NCBI RefSeq assembly: GCF_900114845.1
Contig: NZ_FOUK01000001.1
Coordinates: forward strand, 434,001-498,000
Direction: 5' to 3'
DNA from: Pimelobacter simplex
GTDB taxonomy: Bacteria > Actinomycetota > Actinomycetes > Propionibacteriales > Nocardioidaceae
DNA: 64,000 nucleotides
Positions within the stretch are counted from its first letter, which is position 1, and each line of letters begins with the position of its first letter. The position numbers and the translations under genes were made by a program. The notes under the pieces are model-generated. The model searched no databases. It was not told where the DNA came from and saw nothing but the letters and a program-made list of their open reading frames with translations. Shown here one piece after another: positions 8,769 to 17,250 of this stretch.

Positions 8769-8784
8769 GTTACCTGTCGGTAGG
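8769..8784. promoter_or_regulatory. candidate beta-oxidation operator upstream of etfD
   Basis: GTTACC-TGTC-GGTAGG has the same arm and spacer lengths as the sites before fadE5 (37928) and echA (47719). It overlaps a minus-10-like TAGGAT (8781-8786). The leader to the etfD start would then be about 125 nt. The repressor is not identified; a TetR-type regulator is the usual partner of such sites. Confidence 0.5.
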
Positions 8785-8917
8785 ATTCGCTCGAGCGGGC
8801 CCGTGGCGGGCGGCGCTGGTAAGGGTTGCCTATCGCGACCTGCCCCGGCCGTCGGCACTAGGCTCGTCCGGCGCACACCTGTGTGCGCGCCCCTGACTCC
8901 CTGCGGATGAGGAGCTG

Positions 8918-11900
8918 TTGGACACCATGCAGACCCTTGCGATCGTCGTCTCCCTGGCCGTCACGGTCGTCGCCGTCGCTCTGACGGTGCGCGCCGTGAG
9001 GGCGATGCTCGGGGTGATCAAGCGGGGTCAGCCGGCGCCCGGGCGCACCGGCAACCCCGTGGGCCGCACGCTGACGATGCTGAAGGAGACCTTCGGCCAC
9101 ACCCGGATGCTCCAGTGGACGTGGATCGGCATCCTGCACTGGTTCGCCTTCGCGGCGTTCATCGCGCTCTCGACGGCGGTCGCCGCGGCGTACATCCAGC
9201 TCTTCGACCCCGAGTTCACCATCCCGGTGATCGGCAAGTGGTGGGTCTACGAGTGGGTCGCCGAGCTGCTCGGCCTGCTCGGCACGATCGCGATCATCCC
9301 GCTGATCGCCTACCGGCTCACCCACAAGCCCTCGCAGCTGGGCCGGCGCAGCCGGTTCTTCGGCTCGACCATGTGGCAGGCCTACTTCGTCGAGGCGATG
9401 GTGCTCCTCGAGAGCTCCGCGATCCTCTTCATCCGCGGCGCCGAGTACAACCTCGCCAAGGCCCACGGCGGCGAGGCCGCCGAGCACGCCGACGGCTTCC
9501 ACTTCCCCGTCTCGCAGTTCTTCGCGAACCTCTTCCCGACCGGCCACGACTCCGTCGGCACGCTCGAGAACATCATCTTCTTCATCGCGATGGTCAAGAT
9601 CGTCTCCGCCATGGTCTGGCTGATGGTGATCTCGACCAACCTGACCATGGGCGTGGCCTGGCACCGGTTCACCGCCTGGTTCAACATCTGGTTCAAGCGC
9701 GAGGAGACCGGCCGCACGGCCCTCGGCGCGGTCAAGCCCCTCACCTCCGGCGGCAAGCCGATCACCCTCGACGACGTCGACGACCTCGACGAGGACGCGA
9801 TGCTCGGCGCCGGCTCCATCTGGGACTTCTCCTGGAAGGACATCCTCGACTTCACGACCTGCACCGAGTGCGGTCGCTGCCAGTCGCAGTGCCCCGCCTG
9901 GAACACCGAGAAGCCGCTCTCGCCCAAGCTGATGATGATGGCGATGCGCGAGGAGGCGTACGCCGTCGCCGGTGGCGCCGAGCAGCGCGCCCTCGTCGGC
10001 AAGACCGAGCACGACCAGGCCGACGGCGTCGACGACTGGTTCTACATGCCCGAGGGCGGCGACTTCGTCGTCGACGAGGACGCCCTGTGGGCCTGCACCA
10101 ACTGCGGTGCGTGCGTCCAGCAGTGCCCGGTCGACATCGAGCACGTCGACCACTTCGTCGACATGCGCCGCTACCAGGTGCTCGTCGAGTCGAACTTCCC
10201 CTCCGAGCTCAACGGCCTCTTCAAGGGCCTCGAGAACAAGGGCAACCCGTGGAACATGTCGCCCACGGCCCGCCTCGACTGGGCCAAGGACCTGCCCTTC
10301 GAGGTCAAGGTCGTCGGTGACCAGATCGAGGACCTCGAGTCCGTCGACTGGCTCTTCTGGGTCGGCTGCGCCGGCGCCTACGAGGACCGCGCGAAGAAGA
10401 CCACCCGCGCCGTCGCGGAGCTCCTCGACCTCGCGGGCGTCTCGTTCGGCGTCCTCGGCAACGGCGAGACGTGCACCGGTGACTCCGCCCGCCGCGCGGG
10501 CAACGAGTTCGTGTTCCAGGGCCTGGCCCAGCAGAACATCGAGACCCTGACCGAGGCCAAGGCCAAGAAGGTCGTCTCCACCTGCCCGCACTGCATGAAC
10601 ACGCTCAAGAACGAGTACCGCGACCTCGGCATCGAGCTCGAGGTCATCCACCACACCCAGCTGCTCAACCGCCTCGTGCGCGAGGGCAAGCTGACCCCGG
10701 TGGCCTCCGGTGCCGGCGCGCACGACCGCAAGATCACCTACCACGACCCCTGCTTCCTGGGTCGCCACAACCAGGTCTACACCCCGCCCCGCGACCTCCT
10801 CCAGATCCTCCCCGGCGCCGAGCTCGCCGAGATGGAGCGCAACTCCGAGCGGTCCTTCTGCTGCGGCGCCGGCGGCGCCCGCATGTGGATGGAGGAGACC
10901 ATCGGCGAGCGGATCAACCTCAACCGCACCGCCGAGGCCGTCGGCACCGGCGCCGACCAGGTCGCCGTCGGCTGCCCGTTCTGCCGCGTCATGCTCTCCG
11001 ACGGCCTGACCAAGATGCAGGCCGACGGCGAGGCGCGCGAGGAGGTCGAGGTCCTCGACGTCGCGCAGATGCTCCTCGCCTCGGTGAAGGGCGAGCAGGC
11101 CACCAAGCTGCTCCCGGGTCAGGGGACGCCGCTCGCGCCCAAGGCGGCCGCTCCGGCTGCTGCTGGTTCGGGGTCGGTCGAGACCAAGGCCGAGCCCGAG
11201 GCGGGCGACGTCACCATCACCGAGGACACCGTCGTCGAGACCGAGGACGTCGGTCCCGCGGCCAAGGCGTCTGGTGGGTCGTCGATGTTCGACGACCCGG
11301 GCTCGATGTTCGACACGCCTGCTCCGGCTGCTCCTGAGCCGGCTGCTCCTGCTCCGGCTGAGCCGGCTGAGCCTGCCGCGAAGTCGGGTGGCTCGCTGTT
11401 CGACGACAGCGGATCGCTCTTCGACAGCCCCGCCCCGGCTCCTGCCGCCGAGGCCAAGCCGGCGGAGAAGCCTGCCGAGAAGCCGGCCGAGAAGGCCGAC
11501 CTCGGCTCCGGCGGATCGCTGTTCGACCTCGCCGAACCCGAACCCGAGGCCAAGGCCAAGGCGGAGGCCACCCCGGCCCCGGCCCCGTCCGCGGACCTGG
11601 GCTCCGGCGGCTCGCTGTTCGACATCGCGACCCCCGAGCCCGCGCCCGCCGCCGAGCCCGAGCCCGCGCCCGCCGCCGAGCCCGCGCCTGCAGCGCCGGC
11701 GGCCGCTGAGCCGGAGCCGGAGTCGGCCCCCGCGGCCGCCTCCGAGCCCGAACCCGTGACCGACGTCGACCTCAACGCCGCGGGATCGCTGTTCGACATC
11801 GCCGCTCCTGCCGCCCCGGCCCCGGCCCCGGAGGCGACACCGGCAGCCCCCGCGGCTGCCGAGCCCGAGCCCGAGCCGGCGCCGGCGCCGACCCCCGAGG

Positions 11901-12169
11901 CGGCACCCGAGCCGGAGCCCGCGACCGACGTCGACCTCAACGCCATGGGATCGCTGTTCGACATCGCCGCTCCCGCCGCCCCGGCCCCCGCGGCGACGCC
12001 GGCAGCCCCCGCGGCCGCCGAGCCCGAGCCGGCGACCGAGCCCGAGCCCGACCCCGAGCCCGAGCCCGAGGCACCCAAGCCCGCGCCCCCGTCCCCGTCC
12101 TCCGGCGCGGCCCACCAGCCCCGCACGGACGCCGACATCAACGAGGCCGGGTCCCTCTTCGACCTCTGA
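8918..12169 (+). CDS. etfD: EtfD-like membrane iron-sulfur oxidoreductase (ETF:quinone electron entry) with repeat tail
   Basis: 1083-residue membrane protein matching the FadF/EtfD (Rv0338c-type) family, which passes electrons from reduced electron-transfer flavoprotein to menaquinone during beta-oxidation. In order: about five membrane helices with haem-b-like histidines (residues about 4-250), two 4Fe-4S clusters (CTECGRCQSQCP near 313 and CTNCGACVQQCP near 392), and two cysteine-rich CCG domains (CPHCMN, HDPCFLGRHN, FCCGAGGARMW, GCPFCRVML) that bind a catalytic cluster as in heterodisulfide reductase. From about residue 737 a 345-residue Ala/Pro/Glu-rich tail carries nine GS(L/M)FD-type motifs. 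The start is TTG at 8918 or ATG at 8927; GAGGAG at 8909-8914 is 3 nt or 12 nt away, so neither is ideal. A candidate fatty-acid operator lies at 8769. Confidence 0.88.
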   Translation: MDTMQTLAIVVSLAVTVVAVALTVRAVRAMLGVIKRGQPAPGRTGNPVGRTLTMLKETFGHTRMLQWTWIGILHWFAFAAFIALSTAVAAAYIQLFDPEFTIPVIGKWWVYEWVAELLGLLGTIAIIPLIAYRLTHKPSQLGRRSRFFGSTMWQAYFVEAMVLLESSAILFIRGAEYNLAKAHGGEAAEHADGFHFPVSQFFANLFPTGHDSVGTLENIIFFIAMVKIVSAMVWLMVISTNLTMGVAWHRFTAWFNIWFKREETGRTALGAVKPLTSGGKPITLDDVDDLDEDAMLGAGSIWDFSWKDILDFTTCTECGRCQSQCPAWNTEKPLSPKLMMMAMREEAYAVAGGAEQRALVGKTEHDQADGVDDWFYMPEGGDFVVDEDALWACTNCGACVQQCPVDIEHVDHFVDMRRYQVLVESNFPSELNGLFKGLENKGNPWNMSPTARLDWAKDLPFEVKVVGDQIEDLESVDWLFWVGCAGAYEDRAKKTTRAVAELLDLAGVSFGVLGNGETCTGDSARRAGNEFVFQGLAQQNIETLTEAKAKKVVSTCPHCMNTLKNEYRDLGIELEVIHHTQLLNRLVREGKLTPVASGAGAHDRKITYHDPCFLGRHNQVYTPPRDLLQILPGAELAEMERNSERSFCCGAGGARMWMEETIGERINLNRTAEAVGTGADQVAVGCPFCRVMLSDGLTKMQADGEAREEVEVLDVAQMLLASVKGEQATKLLPGQGTPLAPKAAAPAAAGSGSVETKAEPEAGDVTITEDTVVETEDVGPAAKASGGSSMFDDPGSMFDTPAPAAPEPAAPAPAEPAEPAAKSGGSLFDDSGSLFDSPAPAPAAEAKPAEKPAEKPAEKADLGSGGSLFDLAEPEPEAKAKAEATPAPAPSADLGSGGSLFDIATPEPAPAAEPEPAPAAEPAPAAPAAAEPEPESAPAAASEPEPVTDVDLNAAGSLFDIAAPAAPAPAPEATPAAPAAAEPEPEPAPAPTPEAAPEPEPATDVDLNAMGSLFDIAAPAAPAPAATPAAPAAAEPEPATEPEPDPEPEPEAPKPAPPSPSSGAAHQPRTDADINEAGSLFDL
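11277..12166 (+). repeat. nine-fold GSLFD-type peptide motif in the EtfD tail
   Basis: Coding repeat. Motif copies begin near 11280, 11302, 11393, 11411, 11513, 11611, 11787, 11949 and 12149, reading SMFDD, GSMFDT, GSLFDD, GSLFDS, GSLFDL, GSLFDI (three times) and GSLFDL. The first four form two pairs; the last three are each preceded by D(V/A)D(L/I)N, giving a longer unit. Linkers are Ala/Pro/Glu strings of variable length. Confidence 0.9.
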
Positions 12170-12190
12170 GCACCACCTGAGCACCGCCTA

Positions 12191-12204
12191 CCCTCATTAG
12201 AGGG
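12191..12204 (+). other. small hairpin between etfD and the acyl-CoA ligase
   Basis: CCCTC-ATTA-GAGGG. A 5-bp stem with tetraloop 22 nt after the etfD stop. No T-run follows, so it could be a weak terminator or part of the next promoter; it is too short to decide. Confidence 0.3.
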
Positions 12205-12240
12205 GTGTGACCGCGCTCACCCGCGCGCGACGATGGACTC

Positions 12241-13866
12241 ATGACCGAGCTGTCGTACGCCGCGGGTGAGACCACCACTCCTCTTCTCGAGGAGACCATC
12301 GGAGCCAATCTCGAGCGGACGGTCGCCCGGTGGCCCGACCGGGAGGCGCTGGTCGAGGTGGCGAGCGGACGTCGCTGGACGTGGCGCGAGTTCGACCATG
12401 CGGTCGACGAGGTGGCCCGGGGGCTGATCGGGCTGGGCATCGGCAAGGGTGACCGGGTCGGGATGTGGGCGCCCAACTGTGCCGAGTGGACGATCGTCCA
12501 GTTCGGGGCGGCGAAGGCGGGGGCGGTGCTCGTCAACGTCAACCCGTCGTACCGCACCCACGAGTTCGCGTACGCCGTCAACCAGTCCGGGCTGCGCCTG
12601 CTGCTGGCGGCGACGAGCTTCAAGACCAGCGACTACCGGGGGATGGTCGAGGAGGTCACGGGCAAGGGGGAGGTCCCCGGCCTCGAGCGCACGCTGTACG
12701 TCGACACGGACGACTGGCAGGCCCTGATCGACGCGGGGGCGGGCCTCCCTGCCGACGCCCTCACCGAGCGCCAGCGCGAGCTGAGCCCTGACGACGCGAT
12801 CAACATCCAGTACACGAGCGGGACGACGGGCTTCCCGAAGGGCGCCACGCTCAGCCACCGCAACATCCTCAACAACGGCTTCTTCGTCACCGAGCTGATC
12901 AACTTCAGCGAGCAGGACCGGCTCTGCATCCCGGTCCCCTTCTACCACTGCTTCGGCATGGTGATGGCGAACCTCGGCTGCGTCACGCACGGCGCGACCA
13001 TGGTGATCCCGGCGCCGGGCTTCGACCCGGCGATCACGCTGCGCACGGTGCAGGACGAGAAGTGCACCGGCGTGTACGGCGTCCCGACGATGTTCATCGC
13101 GATGCAGAACCACGCCGACTTCGCGACGTACGACCTCAGCACCCTGCGCACCGGGATCATGGCCGGCTCGATCTGCCCGGTCGAGGTGATGAAGAGGTGC
13201 ATCAGCGAGATGCACATGGCGGAGGTCTCCATCGCGTACGGCATGACCGAGACCAGTCCGGTCAGCTGCCAGACCCGGGCGGACGACGACCTCGACCGCC
13301 GCACGGCGACCATCGGGCGCGCCGCCCCCCACGTCGAGATCAAGATCGTCGACCCGGTGACGGGCGAGACGGTCCCGCGCGGGGAGCCGGGCGAGTTCTG
13401 CACCAAGGGCTACAGCGTGATGCTCGGCTACTGGAACGACGCGGAGAAGACGGCGGAGGCGATCGACGCCGACGGCTGGATGCACACCGGTGACCTCGCG
13501 GTGATGCGCGAGGACGGCTACGCGAACATCGTGGGCCGGATCAAGGACATGGTCATCCGCGGCGGCGAGAACATCTACCCGCGCGAGATCGAGGAGTTCC
13601 TCTACACCCACCCCGACGTCGAGGACGTCCAGGTGGTCGGCGTCCCCGACGCGAAGTACGGCGAGGAGCTCTGCGCCTGGATCCGGATCCGGCCGGGCGC
13701 GACGCCGCTCGACGCCGAGGCGGTCAAGGCGTTCGCGACGGGCAAGCTCGCGCACTACAAGATCCCGCGCTACGTCATGCTCGTCGACGAGTTCCCGATG
13801 ACCGTGACCGGCAAGATCCGCAAGATCGAGATGCGCGAGCGGTCCACGGAGATCCTCGGCCTCTGA
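12241..13866 (+). CDS. AMP-forming fatty acyl-CoA ligase (FadD family)
   Basis: 541-residue member of the ANL adenylation superfamily that activates a fatty acid with ATP and CoA. The AMP-binding P-loop is [16 protein letters not shown] (about residue 194), the A5 motif is [10 protein letters not shown] (about 335), the hinge and ATP-ribose Asp are in [11 protein letters not shown] and [20 protein letters not shown], and the catalytic lysine near the C-terminus is in MTVTGKIRK. Length is typical of medium-/long-chain FadD enzymes. It follows etfD in the same direction with 71 nt between, consistent with a fatty-acid catabolic neighbourhood, though it may have its own promoter. No signal peptide. 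Exact chain length cannot be read from sequence. Confidence 0.92.
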   Translation: MTELSYAAGETTTPLLEETIGANLERTVARWPDREALVEVASGRRWTWREFDHAVDEVARGLIGLGIGKGDRVGMWAPNCAEWTIVQFGAAKAGAVLVNVNPSYRTHEFAYAVNQSGLRLLLAATSFKTSDYRGMVEEVTGKGEVPGLERTLYVDTDDWQALIDAGAGLPADALTERQRELSPDDAINIQYTSGTTGFPKGATLSHRNILNNGFFVTELINFSEQDRLCIPVPFYHCFGMVMANLGCVTHGATMVIPAPGFDPAITLRTVQDEKCTGVYGVPTMFIAMQNHADFATYDLSTLRTGIMAGSICPVEVMKRCISEMHMAEVSIAYGMTETSPVSCQTRADDDLDRRTATIGRAAPHVEIKIVDPVTGETVPRGEPGEFCTKGYSVMLGYWNDAEKTAEAIDADGWMHTGDLAVMREDGYANIVGRIKDMVIRGGENIYPREIEEFLYTHPDVEDVQVVGVPDAKYGEELCAWIRIRPGATPLDAEAVKAFATGKLAHYKIPRYVMLVDEFPMTVTGKIRKIEMRERSTEILGL

Positions 13867-13881
13867 GCGATCCGGCCGTTC

Positions 13882-13908
13882 GGAACCGACCGGACCTCCT
13901 CGCCGGTC
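13882..13908 (+). promoter_or_regulatory. candidate ECF-type autoregulatory promoter
   Basis: GGAACC (13882-13887), 16-bp spacer, CGGTC (13904-13908). GGAAC-type minus-35 with a short C-rich minus-10 is the usual signature of extracytoplasmic-function sigma factors, and it lies directly upstream of one. Predicted start about 13915. Confidence 0.45.
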
Positions 13909-13936
13909 ACACTGAGTGACCGAGGAGGAGCCCGGC

Positions 13937-14410
13937 ATGGACTTCACTGCGTACGTCGCGGAGCGCCGCCCGCGGCTCGTGCGGACCGCCGTGCTGCTGG
14001 GGTGCCCGCCGGCCGACGCGGAGGACGTCGTCCAGAGCGCCCTCCTGCGCTGCTACCGCTCCTGGCGGCGGGTGACGGCGGCGGACCGGCCCGACGCCTA
14101 CGTCCACCGGGTCCTCGTCACCACGCTGTACGACGCCCGCCAGCGCCGCTGGAACGGTGAGCTGCCGACGGCCGAGCTCCCCGACGGCCCGGCCGCCGAT
14201 CCCCGGTGGGCCGAGGGGATCGCCGTGCGCCGGGCGCTGGCCGCGCTCTCGCCGGAGCACCGCGAGGTGCTGGTGCTGAGGTTCTGGGCGGACCTGTCCG
14301 AGCGGGACACGGCGGTGGCGCTGGGGGTCGCGCCGGGCACCGTGAAGTCCCGCACCTCCCGCGCCCTCGCGGCGCTCGCGCCGCTCGTGGAGGCACCCGA
14401 TGTCCGATGA
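13937..14410 (+). CDS. ECF sigma factor, SigE-family type
   Basis: 157-residue sigma-70 family factor containing only regions 2 and 4. Region 2 runs through FTAYVAERRPRLVRTAVLLG and ADAEDVVQSALLRCYRSW (about residues 1-50); region 4 through LAALSPEHREVLVLRFWADL and the helix-turn-helix TAVALGVAPGTVKSRTSRAL (about 100-150). It resembles the short SigE-family ECF factors of actinobacteria. ATG 13937 is preferred to the upstream GTG 13916 because GAGGAGG (13922-13928) is spaced correctly for it and family members begin MDFTAYV. Its stop overlaps the next start by 11 nt, tying it to the PASTA-like membrane protein, the likely partner or anti-sigma equivalent. A GGAACC-N16-CGGTC promoter just upstream suggests autoregulation. 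Confidence 0.9.
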   Translation: MDFTAYVAERRPRLVRTAVLLGCPPADAEDVVQSALLRCYRSWRRVTAADRPDAYVHRVLVTTLYDARQRRWNGELPTAELPDGPAADPRWAEGIAVRRALAALSPEHREVLVLRFWADLSERDTAVALGVAPGTVKSRTSRALAALAPLVEAPDVR

Positions 14411-15731
14411 CTTGAGCGAGGAGCGGGCCCGGACGCTGCTGGCCCGCGCCGCCGCGACCATCGAGGTCGCCGACCGCGTCCCTCCGCGCGAGCACCGGCG
14501 CGGCACCGGCCTGCTGCTGGTGGCGGCCGCTGCCGCGGTGGCCCTCATCGTGGGTGTGGTCGTCCTCGCCGGCCGGACCGGAGGCGACCGGCCGGGCCCG
14601 GCCGGTCCGGACGGGCGGCCCGTCGAGCAGGAGCACCGCTACGACGACAGCCGGATGCCCGCGCTGCTGGGTGCCGACCGGGAGGCGGCCGCCGCCGCGC
14701 TGGAAGGGCTCGGCCGTGGTCTGCGCGTCACGGTGAGCGAGCGACCGCGGGCCTGCTGGCCGGACGGCCTGGTCACCCGGACCACGCCCGGGGCGGGGCA
14801 GCCGGTGGCGGCCGGCGCCGAGGTCCGGCTCCAGGTGAGCGTGCCGCGCAGCTCGGTCGACTGCGTCGGCGAGCCCGACAGCGCCCGCGCGCTGGGGCTG
14901 CTGCGGTTCGCCCGCGGGTGGGCGGACGTGCCGCGCCTCGCGCCCCGGGTCGAGCTCTCGGTGACCGGCGGTCCGGCGGTCGAGGCCGACGGTGCCGACC
15001 TGCGCGACCCGGAGGCGCGGGCCTGGACGCTCTGCGCCGGCGACGGCACCTGCCACGCCGCACCGGCGCTCCTGCGCGAGCTCGGCACCCGGACGCCGGT
15101 GGACCTCGGCCCCGGGGCGCGGCCGCCCGCCGTCCGGGCCGGCTCCGGCGCGACCGCGTGCGGGACCGCGGGGCGCGGCTCGTTCGTCACCGTCGACCGC
15201 GCCCTCGGCACCGCACCGTGCCCGCTGGAGGCGGTCTGGTGGCGCCTGGACGACGAGGGACGGATCGCCGCGGTCGAGATGAGCGTCCTGGACCTGCCGC
15301 CGGAGCGCCAGGTCGCGCCGGACCCGGTCCGGGCGACGACCGCCGACCGGTTCGTCGCCTGGGCCCGGGGGAGCGGGGAGGCGCCGGCCTTCGCCGTGCG
15401 GGTCCGGAACATGCTCGGCGGCCAGGACCACTTCGGTGCCCTCCGGTGGAACGACCACCCGGACGACCGCGGGTCGTGGGCGGGCTGCTCGGGCCTGGGC
15501 TTCCCCGATTGCGGGATCGACCCGGTCGCCACGATCCTGCGCTTCACCGGCGACGTCGCCGTGACGTCAGGCCGGGCGGGCTGCCCGGCGCGCAGCGCGC
15601 TGCCGTCCCGGTACGCCGCCGCGAGCGCCGATCTGGTCGGCCTGTCCCCGCGGGGCGCGCGGTGCGAAGGCTGGCGGGTCGAGCTGTGGATCGACGCCCG
15701 CGGCGAGATCTATGGCGTCAACCTCTCCTAG
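14400..15731 (+). CDS. membrane-anchored PASTA-like protein, putative sigma partner
   Basis: 443-residue single-pass protein. About 37 cytoplasmic residues (MSDDLSEERARTLLARAAAT...) precede one membrane helix (about 38-58, LLLVAAAAAVALIVGVVVL). Outside, a PASTA-like domain is visible at about residues 80-145 (MPALLGADREAAAAALEGL ... VTRTTPGAGQPVAAGAEVRL). The remaining 300 residues are a Cys-containing extracellular domain I do not recognise. It starts 11 nt inside the sigma gene, so translation is coupled. The cytoplasmic part lacks the zinc-binding HxxxCxxC anti-sigma motif; a role as sensor or anti-sigma is inferred only from position and topology. Confidence 0.65.
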   Translation: MSDDLSEERARTLLARAAATIEVADRVPPREHRRGTGLLLVAAAAAVALIVGVVVLAGRTGGDRPGPAGPDGRPVEQEHRYDDSRMPALLGADREAAAAALEGLGRGLRVTVSERPRACWPDGLVTRTTPGAGQPVAAGAEVRLQVSVPRSSVDCVGEPDSARALGLLRFARGWADVPRLAPRVELSVTGGPAVEADGADLRDPEARAWTLCAGDGTCHAAPALLRELGTRTPVDLGPGARPPAVRAGSGATACGTAGRGSFVTVDRALGTAPCPLEAVWWRLDDEGRIAAVEMSVLDLPPERQVAPDPVRATTADRFVAWARGSGEAPAFAVRVRNMLGGQDHFGALRWNDHPDDRGSWAGCSGLGFPDCGIDPVATILRFTGDVAVTSGRAGCPARSALPSRYAAASADLVGLSPRGARCEGWRVELWIDARGEIYGVNLS

Positions 15732-15733
15732 AT

Positions 15734-15774
15734 TGACGTCATCGACGCCTTGAAATGACGTCATGATGATGTCA
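15734..15774. promoter_or_regulatory. phased TGAYGTCA operator array
   Basis: TGACGTCA at 15734-15741 and 15756-15763 (both perfect 8-bp palindromes) and TGATGTCA at 15767-15774. Start-to-start distances are 22 and 11 bp, two and one helical turns, so all copies face the same side of DNA. A TTGACG (15733) could be the minus-35. The array ends 2 nt before the first possible start of a ribbon-helix-helix protein, which suits autorepression. Confidence 0.65.
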
Positions 15775-15785
15775 TCGTGGTGCAC

Positions 15786-16322
15786 ATGGACATCACGCCC
15801 TACGTCGACAGCCTCCGTCGCGACCTCCTCGCCGCCGCCGACAGCGCCGGACCCGAGGCGCGCGAGGTCGCCGAGCGGCTCGGCTACGCGCTCGACCCGG
15901 CCGTCCGGCTCGCGGTGATGGAGGCGATCTCCCAGGCCGCCTCCGAGATCACCGCGACGATGCCCCGCGGCGGGGTCGACGTCCGACTCGACGGGCGCGA
16001 CCTCGCCTTCGTGGTCGACGCCGGCGACGACCCGGGGCTGCCGCCGCAGCCGCCGGCCGCGCCGGCGCCGCCGGCCCTGCCCGACGAGGACGAGGGGCTG
16101 GCCCGGGTCAGCCTCCGGCTGCCGGAGTCGCTCAAGGCCCGCGCGGACGAGCTCGCCACCCAGGCCGGGCAGTCCCTCAACACCTGGCTCGTCGGCCTCG
16201 TCCGCGGGGCGACCAGCGAGCGCGCCGTCCACGTCGACGTCGACCTCACCAGCCTGCCGTTCGGCGGCGACTTCCCCTTCGGGGGGCAGCCGGGCAACCG
16301 CCGGATGACCGGCTGGCTCTGA
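15786..16322 (+). CDS. HicB-like ribbon-helix-helix regulator
   Basis: 178-residue protein (181 if the GTG at 15777 is used). The N-terminal half (DITPYVDSLRRDLLAAADSA ... LAVMEAISQAASEIT) is helical, followed by a short beta segment (GGVDVRLDGRDLAFVVD), a Pro/Ala linker, and a ribbon-helix-helix DNA-binding domain at about residues 105-145 (LARVSLRLPESLKARADELA, then QSLNTWLVGLVRGA). It is commonly labelled toxin-antitoxin HicB antitoxin, but no HicA-like toxin is next to it; the neighbour 32 nt downstream is a DUF4097 protein, a pairing frequent in actinobacteria. A phased array of TGAYGTCA palindromes abuts the start, so autoregulation is likely. A transcription-factor role is more plausible here than antitoxin. 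Confidence 0.8.
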   Translation: MDITPYVDSLRRDLLAAADSAGPEAREVAERLGYALDPAVRLAVMEAISQAASEITATMPRGGVDVRLDGRDLAFVVDAGDDPGLPPQPPAAPAPPALPDEDEGLARVSLRLPESLKARADELATQAGQSLNTWLVGLVRGATSERAVHVDVDLTSLPFGGDFPFGGQPGNRRMTGWL

Positions 16323-16354
16323 CCTCCCCCCTTCACCGCACCCAGGAGCACGCC

Positions 16355-17194
16355 ATGACCAGCACGTACGAACCCCTCCGCCAGGTCTTCGAGACCCCCG
16401 GCCCCGTCCGCCTCCACGTCGAGAACGGCCGCGGCCGCATCGTGGTCCGCGCCGCCGAGCAGGCGACCACCGAGGTGACGCTCACCGGCGCCCGCGCGGC
16501 CGAGGTCCGGGTCACCCGGGACGAGCGCCGGATCGACGTCGTCGCGCCCAAGCCGCGCGGCGGCCTGTTCGGCAGCGGGGACGACCTGCTCATCGAGGTC
16601 GCCGTCCCCGTGGCCAGCGATCTCGTCGCGCGCAGCAGCAGCGCCGACATCGAGGTCGCCGGCCGGCTGATGACCGCCCGGGTCAAGACCTCCTCCGGGA
16701 CGGTCTCCCTCGACCAGGCGACCACGGTGGTCGTCGACACCGGCTCCGGCGACGTCACCGTCGCCGAGGTCGACGGCGACGTCCGGGTCCGCACCGGCTC
16801 CGGCGCGGTCGACCTCGGCCGGGTCGTCAGCACCGCCTCGGTCTCGACCGGCTCGGGCGACGTCTGCCTGGGCCAGGCGCTGGGCACGGTCGTCGTCAAG
16901 ACCGGCTCCGGCGACCTCGAGCTGGGCGACAGCGCGGCCGACGTCAGCGCCAAGACCGGGTCCGGCGACGTCGTCGTCCGGACGGCGCGCCGCGGGCGGA
17001 TCACCGTCAAGGGCGCCTCGACCCGGGTCCGGGTCGGCGTCCCCGCGGGGACGCCGGTGTGGACCGACCTCAGCACCGTCACCGGCCGGGTCGCCTCGTC
17101 GCTGCCCGCGGTCGGCCAGCCCGAGCCCGGTGCGGACCACGTCGAGCTGCGCGCCACCACGGTCTCCGGCGACATCGCGCTCGTCCCCGCCTGA
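16355..17194 (+). CDS. DUF4097 beta-strand-repeat protein
   Basis: 279-residue protein without signal peptide or membrane helix, so probably cytosolic. From about residue 85 it is a series of short strands built on a TGSGDV-like repeat (DTGSGDVTV, RTGSGAVDL, STGSGDVCL, KTGSGDLEL, KTGSGDVVV), each about 18-20 residues, predicted to stack as a right-handed beta-helix as in DUF4097 'putative adhesin' proteins. The name adhesin is unsupported here because no export signal is visible. It follows the HicB-like regulator by 32 nt with a ribosome-binding site (CAGGAGCACGCC) before the ATG, so the two form one operon controlled by the TGAYGTCA array. Function unknown. Confidence 0.8.
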   Translation: MTSTYEPLRQVFETPGPVRLHVENGRGRIVVRAAEQATTEVTLTGARAAEVRVTRDERRIDVVAPKPRGGLFGSGDDLLIEVAVPVASDLVARSSSADIEVAGRLMTARVKTSSGTVSLDQATTVVVDTGSGDVTVAEVDGDVRVRTGSGAVDLGRVVSTASVSTGSGDVCLGQALGTVVVKTGSGDLELGDSAADVSAKTGSGDVVVRTARRGRITVKGASTRVRVGVPAGTPVWTDLSTVTGRVASSLPAVGQPEPGADHVELRATTVSGDIALVPA

Positions 17195-17250
17195 GGGCGG
17201 ACGGGCCGGTTGACAGCAACCGCCGGACCCCACCATGCTGACCGTTATCT

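Noticed and set aside
8858..12184. 1108-codon minus-strand frame opposite etfD
   Set aside because: Low-complexity Gly/Arg/Leu translation mirroring the coding strand; etfD has clear Fe-S motifs.
16700..17000. TGSGDV-coding repeats as a CRISPR or DNA tandem repeat
   Set aside because: Repeat length varies and the conservation is at protein level (beta-helix turns).
15777..17194. Classical HicAB toxin-antitoxin locus
   Set aside because: No HicA-like dsRBD protein with the catalytic His is adjacent; the partner is a DUF4097 protein.
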